From contig NZ_MRTH01000014.1 of NCBI RefSeq assembly GCF_001956045.1, positions 62,001-126,000 of the forward strand: a stretch of 64,000 nt of DNA, written 5' to 3'. The translations under genes were made by a program, and so were the position numbers. The notes under the pieces were generated by a model that did no database searches, was not told where the DNA came from, and saw only the letters and a list, made by a program, of their open reading frames with translations. This stretch comes from Paenibacillus sp. FSL H7-0331 (GTDB lineage: Bacteria > Bacillota > Bacilli > Paenibacillales > NBRC-103111). Shown one piece after another: positions 44,054 to 53,436 of this stretch; position 1 is the stretch's first letter, and each line of letters opens with the position of its first letter.

Positions 44054-45154
44054 TTATTTGGTCATACGTGAACGTGCGCTTAACAGTACTCTGATTTTTT
44101 GCAGTGATCGTAAAACCGGCTTTTTCGTTTGGCTGATGATTCCGATCGCTTCCGCACCCAGTACGAGAATGGCAATCAAAACGACAATCAGTAAAACCAT
44201 TCCCCAGATAACTTCTTGCTCTGACATATAAGATAGAAGAACCGCTGACGCACCAAATATCGATGCAATTCCATAGATGATTAAAACCGTAAGCCGATGG
44301 CTAAAGCCCAATTGGAGCAGACAATGGTGAAGATGGCTTTTGTCCGGCTTGGAGATTGGTGTCTTATTGACCCAACGTCTTAATATCGCAAATAGCGTAT
44401 CCGAAATCGGAACACCAAGTATCATAATAGGAACTAGCAGAGATAGCACGATCGATTGCTTAAACCCTAGAATGGATAAAGTGGCCAGCGCAAATCCCAA
44501 AAACAGTGCGCCCGAATCCCCCATAAAAATTTTGGCCGGATGAAAATTATAAAATAAGAAACCAATAATACTGCCAAGCAGAATGACACTGAGTAGAACT
44601 ACGGTCACATTCCCCATCATTAAAGCAAGCACAAGAATCGTAGTTATCGCAATGCCAGAGACACCGGCTGATAAACCATCTAAGCCATCAATTAAGTTGA
44701 TTGCATTCGTTACGCCAACAATCCAGAAGATCGTAAGTGGTACAGACAGCCACGTCAAGGAAATCATCGTATCTCCAAAAGGCACATTAACCAAATCAAT
44801 AACGACCCCTGAGTACACAACGACACAGGCTGCAATAATTTGTCCAAGCAGCTTGATTCTTGGGGAAAGGTCGAATCGGTCATCCAAGGCTCCCACCAGC
44901 ACGACAATCGCTCCACCTACCAACAGACCCAATGCTACATCGGATTGAACCGCAGGTGAAACCACGAAATACGCTCCTACAAATGCAATGAAAATAGCAA
45001 GTCCACCTAGTCTAGGCATGATCCGACTATGTACCTTCCGGTGATTGGGTGCATCCACAGCCCCTACCCAAAATGCAAAGCGCTTCACCAAAGGCGTCAT
45101 CAGCAAGGCAATCAAGCAGGCCACTACAAAGCCAATTCCGTACAATACGTTCAT
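44054..45154 (-). CDS. tagO: Undecaprenyl-phosphate GlcNAc-1-phosphate transferase (TagO/WecA/MraY family)
   Basis: This integral membrane enzyme starts wall polymer synthesis by putting GlcNAc-1-P (or similar) on undecaprenyl phosphate. The 366-residue protein has about ten hydrophobic helices and the family motifs: DAPNHRKVHSRIMPRLGG near the N-terminus, ALDDRFDLSPRIKLLGQ, TNAINLIDGLDGLSAGVS (metal-binding Asp) and IFMGDSGALFLGF. The last helices and a basic tail follow. It is last in the operon. In Paenibacillus alvei tagO and tagA are reported to contribute to the secondary cell wall polymer used for S-layer anchoring. Confidence 0.93.
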   Translation of the reverse strand: MNVLYGIGFVVACLIALLMTPLVKRFAFWVGAVDAPNHRKVHSRIMPRLGGLAIFIAFVGAYFVVSPAVQSDVALGLLVGGAIVVLVGALDDRFDLSPRIKLLGQIIAACVVVYSGVVIDLVNVPFGDTMISLTWLSVPLTIFWIVGVTNAINLIDGLDGLSAGVSGIAITTILVLALMMGNVTVVLLSVILLGSIIGFLFYNFHPAKIFMGDSGALFLGFALATLSILGFKQSIVLSLLVPIMILGVPISDTLFAILRRWVNKTPISKPDKSHLHHCLLQLGFSHRLTVLIIYGIASIFGASAVLLSYMSEQEVIWGMVLLIVVLIAILVLGAEAIGIISQTKKPVLRSLQKIRVLLSARSRMTK

Positions 45155-45277
45155 TCTATTTACACAGCCCCTTTGTATCTATAAAAGCCCAGAAAGCAAT
45201 TTAAATTATACTCCGTCCGGGCGCATATTACTACCTTCATTTTAAATGAAAGTTGTTGATTTCCAGTCTTAATTACG

Positions 45278-46027
45278 CTATTTTCCCATGTTTTGCACAT
45301 TTTTCTTTTCGCGGATCACTTTCATTACGAATTTCGGCAGTACAAGCATTCTTTTGTAACGCCACGGCTCTTGTAGAAGACGATAAAACCACTCCAAACG
45401 GAGCCTTTGAAACATCACCGGCGCACGCTTCAGCTTACCCGACAGCACATCGAAGCTTCCTCCTACGCCCATAATAACCGGAACTCGCAGCTGCTGTTTG
45501 TATTGTGCAATCCACGGCTCCTGCTTATCGGCTGATCGACCTATCAATAGGATGTCCGGATCATGCTCCCGAATATTCGCAATAACAGCAGCATCCTCAT
45601 CTGCTTGAAAGTAACCATCACGGTAACCAACAAGCTGCAATGCAGGATATTGTCGTTTTAAACTACTGGCAGCTGCTTCTATCATTTCCGGAGAAGCCCC
45701 CAGCAAATATACTTTCCAGCCTTTCGGTTCTCCAAGCTGCATCATCCGATGAAGTAAATCAAAACCGGTTACCCGCTCAGCAACGGGGTTCCCCACATAA
45801 TTGGCAGCCCATACGATGCCTGCTCCATCCGGCACAACCAAATCAGCCGCTTGAAGAAGCTGCATATAGGTAGAACTATCCACAGCCGACATGACCATAA
45901 TCGGATTGGCCGTAATAATTTGATGGGGTTCCCGGGATTCAATCATATGTGTAATCAAATTAACGGTCTCATTCATACTTAATTTGGAGAAGGGAACACC
46001 GAATATCGATACTTTAGGTATAGTCAA
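45278..46027 (-). CDS. tagA: WecG/TagA/CpsF family glycosyltransferase
   Basis: TagA-type enzymes add ManNAc to undecaprenyl-linked GlcNAc, the second step of teichoic acid or secondary wall polymer linkage units. The 249-residue protein has the family pattern: TANPIMVMSAVDSSTYMQLL, LVVPDGAGIVWAANYVGNPV, LLGASPEMIEAAASSLKRQY and PVIMGVGGSFDVLSGKLKRA, then the hydrophobic/basic C-terminal end FQRLRLEWFYRLLQEPWRYK. It overlaps csaB by 4 bases. The context with csaB favours a pyruvylated ManNAc polymer. Confidence 0.93.
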   Translation of the reverse strand: MTIPKVSIFGVPFSKLSMNETVNLITHMIESREPHQIITANPIMVMSAVDSSTYMQLLQAADLVVPDGAGIVWAANYVGNPVAERVTGFDLLHRMMQLGEPKGWKVYLLGASPEMIEAAASSLKRQYPALQLVGYRDGYFQADEDAAVIANIREHDPDILLIGRSADKQEPWIAQYKQQLRVPVIMGVGGSFDVLSGKLKRAPVMFQRLRLEWFYRLLQEPWRYKRMLVLPKFVMKVIREKKNVQNMGK

Positions 46028-47163
46028 TGATGATCCCTTCCTTTATTAAAAAATAAAGCGATTTGCTTCGCTGGAGTTTGTGCTTCATTTTTCAAACGTT
46101 CGATAAGCGGCTGCTTATCAGCCTGCCACTTCGTTCGCTGCTCCAAGAGCTTAACAGCCTCAGCGGCTATGCTGGCACCTGTCTCATTATGAATCGAAGT
46201 CGTATGTGCCACTGCCTGCATATCCAAACGATTTAAAAATTGATCAATCTTTGGATCGTAGGAAATCCCCAACATGGGCACTTGCTGTGACGCAGCGTAT
46301 ATCAAGGAATGCAGACGCATGCCGATCAACAAATCGCAGCGACCTACCTCGGCCAGCATCTGCTGGGGATGTGCAGCTCCGTGAGAAATCGAAATCCGAT
46401 CATCATGCCTGCTGCCCAGCTGAGCCTTTATAACGTTGGATGCCTCTTCATCCGAAGGCAGGTGAAAGGGTAAAAAGCGAATATGCGCATCCGTCTGCTT
46501 CAAAATCGTGGAGACAGCTTCTGCAAGCGCCTTTAACTCTGACCGATCCTGATTCCAATATCGAACCGATATACCTATGATTGGCTTATCCGTTGGCAAA
46601 GGTTCGATTTGGCCCTGTTCTCCATCACTAAGCGGCATCCCCATTACCGGATCCGGCACAACGATAATTTCACTTGAAACCTTCATATTTAACAGCAACT
46701 GCTTCGATTCTGTATCACGTACGGATACGAGACGGCAGCGATTAAATACAGAACGTATCCACCCAAAGAACATGCCGCGATAAACGGGCCCAATACCTTG
46801 CGAGTAAATAAATGTCGGCTTCCCAAGCCACTGTGCTAACTTTAAAACTCCCAAATAATACGGAATCGTCTTCGCTCCCGTGGCATCCTGCAGCAGGCTG
46901 CCACCTCCGCTAATTAAACCATCGGCACTGCGAATCGCTCGAAGCATCGCACCCGGACTCATCCGGTGCACGGATTCGACACCATAGGTTTTACTCGTTT
47001 TGGCTGGATCGGCAGACAACACCACAGGAATAAAACGAATACCCTGTTGGCGACCCTGCTCCTCCAAAGCAAGCAAAATCGATTGCAATACCGCTTCATC
47101 CCCACTGTTATCGAAGCCGTAGTACCCTGATATTACGATCTTTTTAGCAGCAAGGGTGTCCAA
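46024..47163 (-). CDS. csaB: Polysaccharide pyruvyltransferase CsaB
   Basis: CsaB adds a pyruvate ketal to the wall polymer; SLH domains bind this pyruvylated polymer. The protein shows IVISGYYGFDNSGDEAVLQS at the N-terminus, the GLISGGGSLLQDATGAK motif (about residue 90-106), FIYSQGIGPVYRG and the C-terminal LIGMRLHSLIYAASQQVP. A TTG at 47163 with AAGGAG 9 bases upstream is the best start (379 residues); an ATG at 47193 lacks a ribosome site. It overlaps the upstream gene by about 30 bases. Two SLH-domain proteins lie in this window. Confidence 0.94.
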   Translation of the reverse strand: MDTLAAKKIVISGYYGFDNSGDEAVLQSILLALEEQGRQQGIRFIPVVLSADPAKTSKTYGVESVHRMSPGAMLRAIRSADGLISGGGSLLQDATGAKTIPYYLGVLKLAQWLGKPTFIYSQGIGPVYRGMFFGWIRSVFNRCRLVSVRDTESKQLLLNMKVSSEIIVVPDPVMGMPLSDGEQGQIEPLPTDKPIIGISVRYWNQDRSELKALAEAVSTILKQTDAHIRFLPFHLPSDEEASNVIKAQLGSRHDDRISISHGAAHPQQMLAEVGRCDLLIGMRLHSLIYAASQQVPMLGISYDPKIDQFLNRLDMQAVAHTTSIHNETGASIAAEAVKLLEQRTKWQADKQPLIERLKNEAQTPAKQIALFFNKGRDHH

Positions 47164-49223
47164 CGACGCCAACTCCTTATGACAATTTCCCAAACTGCGA
47201 TATAACCGATCCCAATCAATATACCAAATGCTAGACCGTACACAATACGGACGGATGAAATAAGCAGCGGCGTATGCAGATGGGCAAAGGTATCTACGAT
47301 AGATGCCTGACCAATGACCCCAATCAAGACCAGCAATACCGCATTACGATATTTGACCGCCAGGTAAGCACCCAAAATAAACAAAGGATGGGCAATTAAA
47401 AATTCCTTCGTGCGCGGGCGAATGCCCAATGTATTTTCCAGGAAGGAACGGAACAGCTTTTCAAAGGCTGAGGCCTGTCCCTCGTTACCTGTTCGTGATA
47501 AATAATAGAACCCGGCAGCAGCAATGGCCGCGGCCCCGATAATCCATAGGACGCTGATATAAGAAGCAAGCAGCTTTTTAGCCTTATTGAGCTTATCCTT
47601 GTGAGAAAGACTATCATTGAATAGCAGCCAGTAGAAAGCGAGCGCTACTATTGGAAGCAAATGCAGCAGGCTAACACCCCGGAATTGCTCCAGTACAAGC
47701 GAATACGTAATCTGGTTCAGCAGACCCACTATAAAAAAGATCCCAATGACGGATATTGCCGAAGTTTTCAGCAGCAGCCAAATCGCATATCCCAACTGTG
47801 ACCCCATGCGTGACTGATATTTGCTGCGAACAGATCTTACGGCCATAATCATAGCCACGATCGGCGCACATGTGCCTGCTCCTAAAGCGAGTCCTTGGGC
47901 GAATAAACTGGATGACAGTACAAATAATCCGGCAGAGCCCACCATTCCAAGTAAAAATACGAGCAGCGTAAGTTCGGAAACAAAATAAGAAACCGTCAGT
48001 GCAATTAGGGCCACAGCACCGATCCAGAGCAGCAGCTTGGCTCCTGATTGCCAGTTAGAATGCACCAATATAAATTTCCCTGCAGGTCCCATTACATAAC
48101 CAGCTGCCTCGATACGCTTGATAGCTCCATCCGTACCCGTTAAGCTTTCGTAAAGGGAATCAAGAGGATTCAGGATTTTGCCCTTATCAAGGTTCTTAAC
48201 AGCACGTGCATTCAGAAAAACCATACGAATGTTGCGATCCTTGACCGCAAGTACGAATCTGTCAGATACCCCTTGAATTCTATCCGCTAATTCAGCTTCT
48301 GTCAGGTTTTCAGTCAGCTTCTCACCGTCTCGTTCAGTAAAGGAGTGAAGACGGACGACATCATATTGAATCATTTTCGCCAAGCGATTAAAGCCCTTTT
48401 GCTGCGTTTTTTGCAGCTCGATGTTCGCCAGCCCAATTTGATATTTCTTCATAAGCTCGGCCATCGTGTCCAGATTTTTGAGATTAGTGTCACTTACATA
48501 ACCAGGCACAGTCTCTCCATCAACAATGAAGCGTGTCACACCGTACTTTTGCAAATTAGCTAGCAGCACTTCCATCTGCTCCGCATTGAAAGGTCGGCGA
48601 TTGGACATGCGAACAACGATATGAAAGCCTTGTTCCTTAAGTGTTTGCAATGCAATCGGATCCGGGTCCATCGTGACCAGTCCGGCTTCATCACGACTCA
48701 TTTCTATAATAAGCCCATTTTGATTTTTGAAGGTCCACGGACGTACTTTGGCATTCAGACTCGTAAATGCTTTGGTAATCAACGCTTCCAGTTTGTCCTG
48801 CGATTCTTTTTCAGCAAATAAAATATAGGTGAAATTCTCGTTAGGCGATATCGGACTTTGCGTAAGCGCAGTCGCTTCGTGTGATGAGAAGATTTCGATA
48901 CGGCGGCTCAATCGCAATTCGTTCAATGTCGCTTCATAAAGTGCCATTGAATGCACACCGCTTTTTTTCAATTCCTTCAGCTGTGTGTTCACAAATTGCC
49001 GCGGGTCTGTCTGCAGGTCTGCTATCTCCAGCAAATCCCGATAATCAAACACAAACTCAACCTTACGACCCGAGCCTTCCTCTGTTTGCGACCTTTCAAA
49101 AGCAACAGGAATGGAGGCCAGCATCCCGAGGATAACCAGCCACCATAACCACTTCATGCTTTTCTTATTCCATTGTAAGTAACGCCCGATCAATACATTC
49201 ACTCCTGCCGTATTATTGGTCAA
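47133..49223 (-). CDS. DUF5693 family polytopic membrane protein
   Basis: 696 residues: a membrane helix near residues 20-40, a large extracellular domain (about 45-390) with a repeated alpha/beta look (HSMALYEATLNELRLSRRIE, GFHIVVRMSNRRPFNAEQME, DVVRLHSFTERDGEKLTENL), then about ten hydrophobic segments to the C-terminus. The DUF5693 family occurs beside csaB in Paenibacillus and related genera. Function unknown; the operon with csaB, tagA and tagO suggests wall polymer export or assembly. It overlaps pgcA by 11 bases and csaB by about 30. Confidence 0.87.
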   Translation of the reverse strand: MTNNTAGVNVLIGRYLQWNKKSMKWLWWLVILGMLASIPVAFERSQTEEGSGRKVEFVFDYRDLLEIADLQTDPRQFVNTQLKELKKSGVHSMALYEATLNELRLSRRIEIFSSHEATALTQSPISPNENFTYILFAEKESQDKLEALITKAFTSLNAKVRPWTFKNQNGLIIEMSRDEAGLVTMDPDPIALQTLKEQGFHIVVRMSNRRPFNAEQMEVLLANLQKYGVTRFIVDGETVPGYVSDTNLKNLDTMAELMKKYQIGLANIELQKTQQKGFNRLAKMIQYDVVRLHSFTERDGEKLTENLTEAELADRIQGVSDRFVLAVKDRNIRMVFLNARAVKNLDKGKILNPLDSLYESLTGTDGAIKRIEAAGYVMGPAGKFILVHSNWQSGAKLLLWIGAVALIALTVSYFVSELTLLVFLLGMVGSAGLFVLSSSLFAQGLALGAGTCAPIVAMIMAVRSVRSKYQSRMGSQLGYAIWLLLKTSAISVIGIFFIVGLLNQITYSLVLEQFRGVSLLHLLPIVALAFYWLLFNDSLSHKDKLNKAKKLLASYISVLWIIGAAAIAAAGFYYLSRTGNEGQASAFEKLFRSFLENTLGIRPRTKEFLIAHPLFILGAYLAVKYRNAVLLVLIGVIGQASIVDTFAHLHTPLLISSVRIVYGLAFGILIGIGYIAVWEIVIRSWRRWTPLLLKRS

Positions 49224-50916
49224 CTCTGCTCATCACGGAGCTAACTAATCCCTGGATGGCTTCAGTGGCTGCTTTTGCGCTTGTACCGCGGACAGCAAAA
49301 TACACTTTTATTTTCGGTTCTGTTCCTGATGGCCGCAAGCAAAACCACGAATCATCAGCCAATGTATATTTCAGCACATTTTCAACTGGCAATCCATATA
49401 GCCCTTGTGAAAAGTCCTCGATTTTAGTAACGGTTTGCCCATTCACTTCCGTAGGCGGTTGATTACGCCAGTTGTTCATGATGCCTTGAATTTGCTCAAC
49501 GCCATCTTTGCCTTTCAAGGTGCGAGACTCCAGCTTTTCAAGGAAATAGCCATGTCGAACATAAAGCTCCTGAAGAACGTCATACAACGTTTTCCCCTTG
49601 CTTTTGTAGTAGGCAGCTGCTTCACAGATCAGCATTGAGGCAATGACTGCATCCTTATCTCGGGCATAATCACCAGCGAGGTATCCGTAGCTCTCTTCAT
49701 ATCCAAACAAAAAGGTCGATTCGCCTGATGCTTCGAACTGCGACATTTTTTCACCAATATATTTAAATCCGGTTAACGTGTTAATGGTTTCGACACCGTA
49801 ATGCTTGGCTACAGCCGCTCCCATTTCGCTCGTCACAATCGTCTTGATGACAACACCATTGTCGGGAAGCTGGCCACGCTTTTTCAGGCTGCTAAGCAGG
49901 TAATCGACCATAATCGCGCCCGATTGATTTCCCGTCAGGACAAAATACTGACCCTTTTCATCTTTTACAACCGCACCCATCCGATCACAGTCGGGGTCCG
50001 TACCAATAATAATATCTGCATCAATTTCCTTGGCCTTGCGAATAGCGAATGTGAATGCTTCTTTTTCTTCCGGGTTTGGAGACTTCACCGTAGAAAATTT
50101 GGCATCTGGAAGCTCCTGCTCCGCTACAACCACGACTTGACTAAAACCTATGGTTTTTAGGGCTGCTCGAACGGCCAGATTTCCGGCACCATGCAGCGGC
50201 GTAAATACGATTTTAAACAGATTGCTACTCCGCTTCACGATATCTGAATTAAGGCTCACGGCGGTTACGGCCTTGATATATTGCTCATCGATATCTTGAC
50301 CAATCCACTCCAATAGACCCTTGGCTTCAGCTGTCGTCCGTTTCTCACGTTTCACATCTGCGAAGGATTGTACCTGCTGGATAGCGGCAATGACCTGTTC
50401 CGCCTGATCGGGAACGAGCTGCCCTCCATCGGAGCCATACACCTTGTATCCATTGTATTCAGGTGGATTATGGCTTGCTGTGATCACAATACCAGCAGAA
50501 GCCTGCAAAGCTCTTACAGAGAAGGAGAGCTCCGGAGTTGACCGCAGCGATTCGAATACATAGGCTTTAATGCCGTTACCAGCCAATACTTTGGCAGCTT
50601 CCAGTGCAAATTCCGGAGATTGATTGCGGGAGTCGTAGGCGATGACCACGGATGGATTCTCTGCTCCCAATGCGTTGACAAAGGCAGCCAGTCCTTGTGT
50701 GGCCCGACCGACTGTATAACGATTTATCCGGTTGGTTCCTGCCCCGATAACACCACGCAGCCCCCCCGTACCGAATTCAAGATCACGATAGAAGCGGTCC
50801 TCGATTTCCTTCGGCTGCTCTTTAATTTGGTTAAGCTCTGCCTTTGTACTCTCATCAATTGCCGGATCTGTTATCCATTGCTCATATAATTCTTGAACTC
50901 GATTATGTACCGTCAT
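49213..50916 (-). CDS. pgcA: Phospho-sugar mutase (alpha-phosphoglucomutase PgcA type)
   Basis: PgcA interconverts glucose-6-P and glucose-1-P (in some members mannose). The 567-residue protein follows the four-domain alpha-D-phosphohexomutase plan: active-site serine loop ITASHNPPEYNGYKVYGSDG (Ser-146 or so), metal-binding GTDPDCDRMGAVV, sugar-binding FGYEESYGYLAGDYARDKD, and phosphate-binding FCLRPSGTEPKIKVYF near the end. It feeds UDP-glucose for wall polymer or glycolipids, in line with its operon. 11 bases separate it from fabZ. Start ATG 50916. Confidence 0.96.
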   Translation of the reverse strand: MTVHNRVQELYEQWITDPAIDESTKAELNQIKEQPKEIEDRFYRDLEFGTGGLRGVIGAGTNRINRYTVGRATQGLAAFVNALGAENPSVVIAYDSRNQSPEFALEAAKVLAGNGIKAYVFESLRSTPELSFSVRALQASAGIVITASHNPPEYNGYKVYGSDGGQLVPDQAEQVIAAIQQVQSFADVKREKRTTAEAKGLLEWIGQDIDEQYIKAVTAVSLNSDIVKRSSNLFKIVFTPLHGAGNLAVRAALKTIGFSQVVVVAEQELPDAKFSTVKSPNPEEKEAFTFAIRKAKEIDADIIIGTDPDCDRMGAVVKDEKGQYFVLTGNQSGAIMVDYLLSSLKKRGQLPDNGVVIKTIVTSEMGAAVAKHYGVETINTLTGFKYIGEKMSQFEASGESTFLFGYEESYGYLAGDYARDKDAVIASMLICEAAAYYKSKGKTLYDVLQELYVRHGYFLEKLESRTLKGKDGVEQIQGIMNNWRNQPPTEVNGQTVTKIEDFSQGLYGLPVENVLKYTLADDSWFCLRPSGTEPKIKVYFAVRGTSAKAATEAIQGLVSSVMSRVDQ

Positions 50917-50927
50917 AAATTCATCTC

Positions 50928-51365
50928 CTATTCTTTGGCTGCATCCGATAACGCAAACATTAATCCACCTTCAGCTACGATCTTATCGCCTACCTTGGCA
51001 ACAGCCTTACCTTTGCCGATAGAGCCTTTTAATCGTGTAATGGTAACCTCAAGCGTCAAAGTATCTCCAGGTACGACCTGTCCGCGAAAGCGAAACTCAT
51101 CAATTCCCGCAAAAAAGCCAAGCTTTCCTTTGTTGGCTTCCAAAGACAGCATGGCAACCGTTCCAACCTGAGCGAGCGCCTCAACGATCAACACGCCCGG
51201 CATTACCGGATATGATGGAAAATGTCCCGCAAACCACGGTTCATTGATCGTTACATTTTTGATCCCCTTGGCACTGACACCTGCTTCTACCTCTAAAATT
51301 CGGTCTATTAACAAAAAAGGATATCGATGGGGTATAATCGCTTGAATTTGTACGACATCTAACAC
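50928..51365 (-). CDS. fabZ: 3-hydroxyacyl-[ACP] dehydratase FabZ
   Basis: FabZ dehydrates 3-hydroxyacyl-ACP in fatty acid elongation. The 145-residue hotdog-fold protein starts [20 protein letters not shown], has the catalytic-histidine and helix segment [20 protein letters not shown] and ends with beta strands around [20 protein letters not shown]. fabZ (ywpB) downstream of flhO-flhP is as in Bacillus. It is the first gene of the fabZ-pgcA-csaB-tagA-tagO operon. Confidence 0.97.
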   Translation of the reverse strand: MLDVVQIQAIIPHRYPFLLIDRILEVEAGVSAKGIKNVTINEPWFAGHFPSYPVMPGVLIVEALAQVGTVAMLSLEANKGKLGFFAGIDEFRFRGQVVPGDTLTLEVTITRLKGSIGKGKAVAKVGDKIVAEGGLMFALSDAAKE

Positions 51366-51465
51366 AGTTCATTACTCCTCTCCAAGGTGTGGTATAAAAT
51401 GTACCGATTTAACTTACACTAACAGCATTCCTTCATGATCTGCAGTATTGAAGGTTGATATAAGG

Positions 51466-51525
51466 GAGCTTATGTATCGGTTTGCATGCTTTCGAACTAT
51501 GCTTACCCTTACATAAGCTCTTTTT
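51466..51525 (+). other. Terminator-like inverted repeat on the plus strand with no plus-strand gene
   Basis: GAGCTTATGTA and TACATAAGCTC (11 bp, perfect) enclose 33 bases with an inner GCAT / ATGC pair and are followed on the plus strand by TTTTT. On the minus strand no T run follows. It lies between fabZ and the phosphatidyltransferase. A plus-strand small RNA ending here is a possibility; I saw no convincing promoter. Confidence 0.4.
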
Positions 51526-51539
51526 AAACGATCCCATCA

Positions 51540-52064
51540 TCATTTACGTTCAAATTCTCGTTTATTCAGTTTGTAAAACTGGAAAATATAAATGATCGAT
51601 GTTAAAAAGGATACCGCGATGACTAACCATAAATAAAGCTCTGCCAAGGGTAATTCAAAAATGATGAGCATAATAGCCACATAATATAAAACCGTTGTTA
51701 ATTTACCCATAGCGTTAGCCGGAACGGTCTGCTTGCCACGAAAATGGAAAATGGCCGAGCCGATAATCATTCCCGCCTCACGTACAAACATGGCAATAGC
51801 TGCTTCTAACGAAATCATTCCAGAGTAAACCAATGATAAAAGTACGGTAATCATCATCGATTTATCCGCAAGCGGATCCAACATGCTGCCGAGTGGGGTG
51901 ACCAGATTGCGGCTGCGTGCTATGTAGCCATCCAATACATCCGTCAAGCCTGCGACCAGCAAGACAAGAAAAGCTGTACGCATATAACCAGCTTCAAAAA
52001 CCAGTATGTACAGGGGGATTAATAAAAAACGGCATAGTGTTAACAGGTTCGGTAAGTTCCGCAC
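51540..52064 (-). CDS. CDP-alcohol phosphatidyltransferase (PgsA/ClsA-like)
   Basis: Membrane enzyme of phospholipid synthesis. The signature DG-x2-AR-x8-G-x3-D-x3-D is present (DVLDGYIARSRNLVTPLGSM followed by LDPLAD). Four or five hydrophobic helices, 174 residues from a GTG at 52064 with GGGGGGAGGG ten bases upstream; this start gives MRNLPNLLTLCRF, the usual N-terminus of the family, while an ATG at 52106 adds an unrelated 14 residues. It may be phosphatidylglycerophosphate synthase or a related transferase; the real pgsA may be elsewhere, so I give no symbol. It is close to, but separated by a terminator from, the flh genes. Confidence 0.9.
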   Translation of the reverse strand: MRNLPNLLTLCRFLLIPLYILVFEAGYMRTAFLVLLVAGLTDVLDGYIARSRNLVTPLGSMLDPLADKSMMITVLLSLVYSGMISLEAAIAMFVREAGMIIGSAIFHFRGKQTVPANAMGKLTTVLYYVAIMLIIFELPLAELYLWLVIAVSFLTSIIYIFQFYKLNKREFERK

Positions 52065-52126
52065 GTAAATGATGCCCTCCCCCCACAAGACGTTGATCCT
52101 TTCCATTTATTATACCGTTGTTGCAA

Positions 52127-52154
52127 CAAAAATAAAACTCCCTGGCTAGGGAGT
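52127..52154 (-). terminator. Intrinsic terminator after the EpuA-like gene
   Basis: ACTCCC / GGGAGT form a 6-bp stem (extended by wobble pairs) with a 6-base loop; TTTTATTTTTG follows on the minus strand. It lies 16 bases after the stop at 52170 and closes the flhO-flhP transcript. Confidence 0.82.
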
Positions 52155-52169
52155 CAGAAGTCAAGCTAT

Positions 52170-52421
52170 TCAAGTCTCGGCAAATACCAAATCGTACAGG
52201 TGGCGCCAAGTATCAATCTCGTATACCTCGTCCATCGGTTGTTTACCTATATATACGTAACCGATGACCAAACCAATGCCAAGAGCGACTATACACAATA
52301 AAGGAATGCCGATCCATTGCAAGGCAAGAACAACCCAGCGTCTTCGTTTCTTGCGCACTTTCGCTTTCTTTTTGGGAGCTGGCGCTGGTGCTGGAGCCTT
52401 TTCATCATTTGCTTCCGCCAT
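52170..52421 (-). CDS. EpuA-like small membrane protein (annotated in the family as RNA polymerase subunit beta)
   Basis: 83 residues. A low-complexity Ala/Pro/Lys N-terminus (APAPAPAPKKKAKVRKKRRR) is followed by one membrane helix (about 35-58) and the ending EIDTWRHLYDLVF, which is the conserved end of the EpuA family. Family members are often labelled RNA polymerase beta subunits, but this label is not supported by anything visible here. The start at 52421 has GAGGT 8 bases upstream; a GTG at 52436 is less good. It lies 30 bases after flhP. Confidence 0.8.
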   Translation of the reverse strand: MAEANDEKAPAPAPAPKKKAKVRKKRRRWVVLALQWIGIPLLCIVALGIGLVIGYVYIGKQPMDEVYEIDTWRHLYDLVFAET

Positions 52422-52450
52422 ATTTACCAACCTCACTTCAAGGGTTCCTG

Positions 52451-53317
52451 CTAGCCGTTGCGCAAGTTATTCGCAATGCCCATCATCGTATCCGAAGAAG
52501 TAACGGCTCGGGAATTTAATTGGAACGCGCGTTGTACTTGAATCAAGTCTGTCATCTCTTCAGATAGAACTACATTGGATTGTTCCAAAAAGCCTTGTTT
52601 GATTGTAATAGGATCAACCATATTATTAGCAGCATCAACAGTTTGAAGCACATCCTGCTGGTTGGCCAGACCTGTTGGCAAAGTAAACAAATTATCTCCT
52701 AATTGCTGGAGCAGCTGTGGACGAATGACACGCACAAGCTTAATTTGAGCTACTTCAATAGGTGGCGCTGTTTTATCAGCATCATCGTATGCCATGATTC
52801 TGCCGTCCGGTTGAATATTCACGCGGTGATTGCTCGGAACCTGAACCGGTTGGTCATCTGCGCCCATTACATAATGTCCATCCTTGGTGGTTAACAGCAA
52901 GGTGTTAGGGTCCGCACCAGAGGGGGTAAGCTCAAACGAGCCGTCACGGGTCCATGCCGTCTGTGGAATCAAATTATTGTTGGCATCTCTCGCAAAAGTA
53001 TTAATTTCATACATACCATTGCCTTCAATCGCTGTGTCCAGAGGGTTCTCCGTAGCCTTCAGGGAGCCCTGCAGCATTGTCATTTGAGCTTGTACGAGCC
53101 GTGAGCCCCAGCCTTGGTTATAACCCAAGGGGGAAAGTCTGCCTTCTTTCTCAAAGCCCTTAGGCTGCTGTTTCAAACTGGTAAGAACATCTTGAAAGGA
53201 AGCTTCCTTACGTTTGTAACCAGTCGTATTAACATTGGCGATATTATTAGCCAGCATGTCCAGCTTTTGCTGAAGCCCATGCATGGATACGGATGAATTA
53301 ATCATGGAGTTGTTCAT
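52451..53317 (-). CDS. flhP: Flagellar hook-basal body protein FlhP (FlgG family)
   Basis: A rod/hook protein required, in B. subtilis together with FlhO, for hook assembly. The 288-residue protein from ATG 53317 (AGGAGG 6 bases upstream) has MLANNIANVNTTGYKRKEAS near the start, the FlgG-type central domain and the C-terminal SEEMTDLIQVQRAFQLNSRA. A longer reading from 53419 would overlap flhO and lacks similarity. The gene order mbl-flhO-flhP is that of Bacillus. Confidence 0.95.
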   Translation of the reverse strand: MNNSMINSSVSMHGLQQKLDMLANNIANVNTTGYKRKEASFQDVLTSLKQQPKGFEKEGRLSPLGYNQGWGSRLVQAQMTMLQGSLKATENPLDTAIEGNGMYEINTFARDANNNLIPQTAWTRDGSFELTPSGADPNTLLLTTKDGHYVMGADDQPVQVPSNHRVNIQPDGRIMAYDDADKTAPPIEVAQIKLVRVIRPQLLQQLGDNLFTLPTGLANQQDVLQTVDAANNMVDPITIKQGFLEQSNVVLSEEMTDLIQVQRAFQLNSRAVTSSDTMMGIANNLRNG

Positions 53318-53436
53318 CTTGTTTCCTCCTACCGGCACCGCGCTTCGAACCTGATTGCAGGATTCGATACCGAATATGCTTTCTGTGAAGCCTCGTGATA
53401 AAAGCTGGCTTGTTGACACATCCTCATAAGGATGGA

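Noticed and set aside
47164..47193. Longer csaB starting at ATG 47193
   Set aside because: No ribosome site there; the TTG at 47163 has AAGGAG at a good distance and gives the usual N-terminus.
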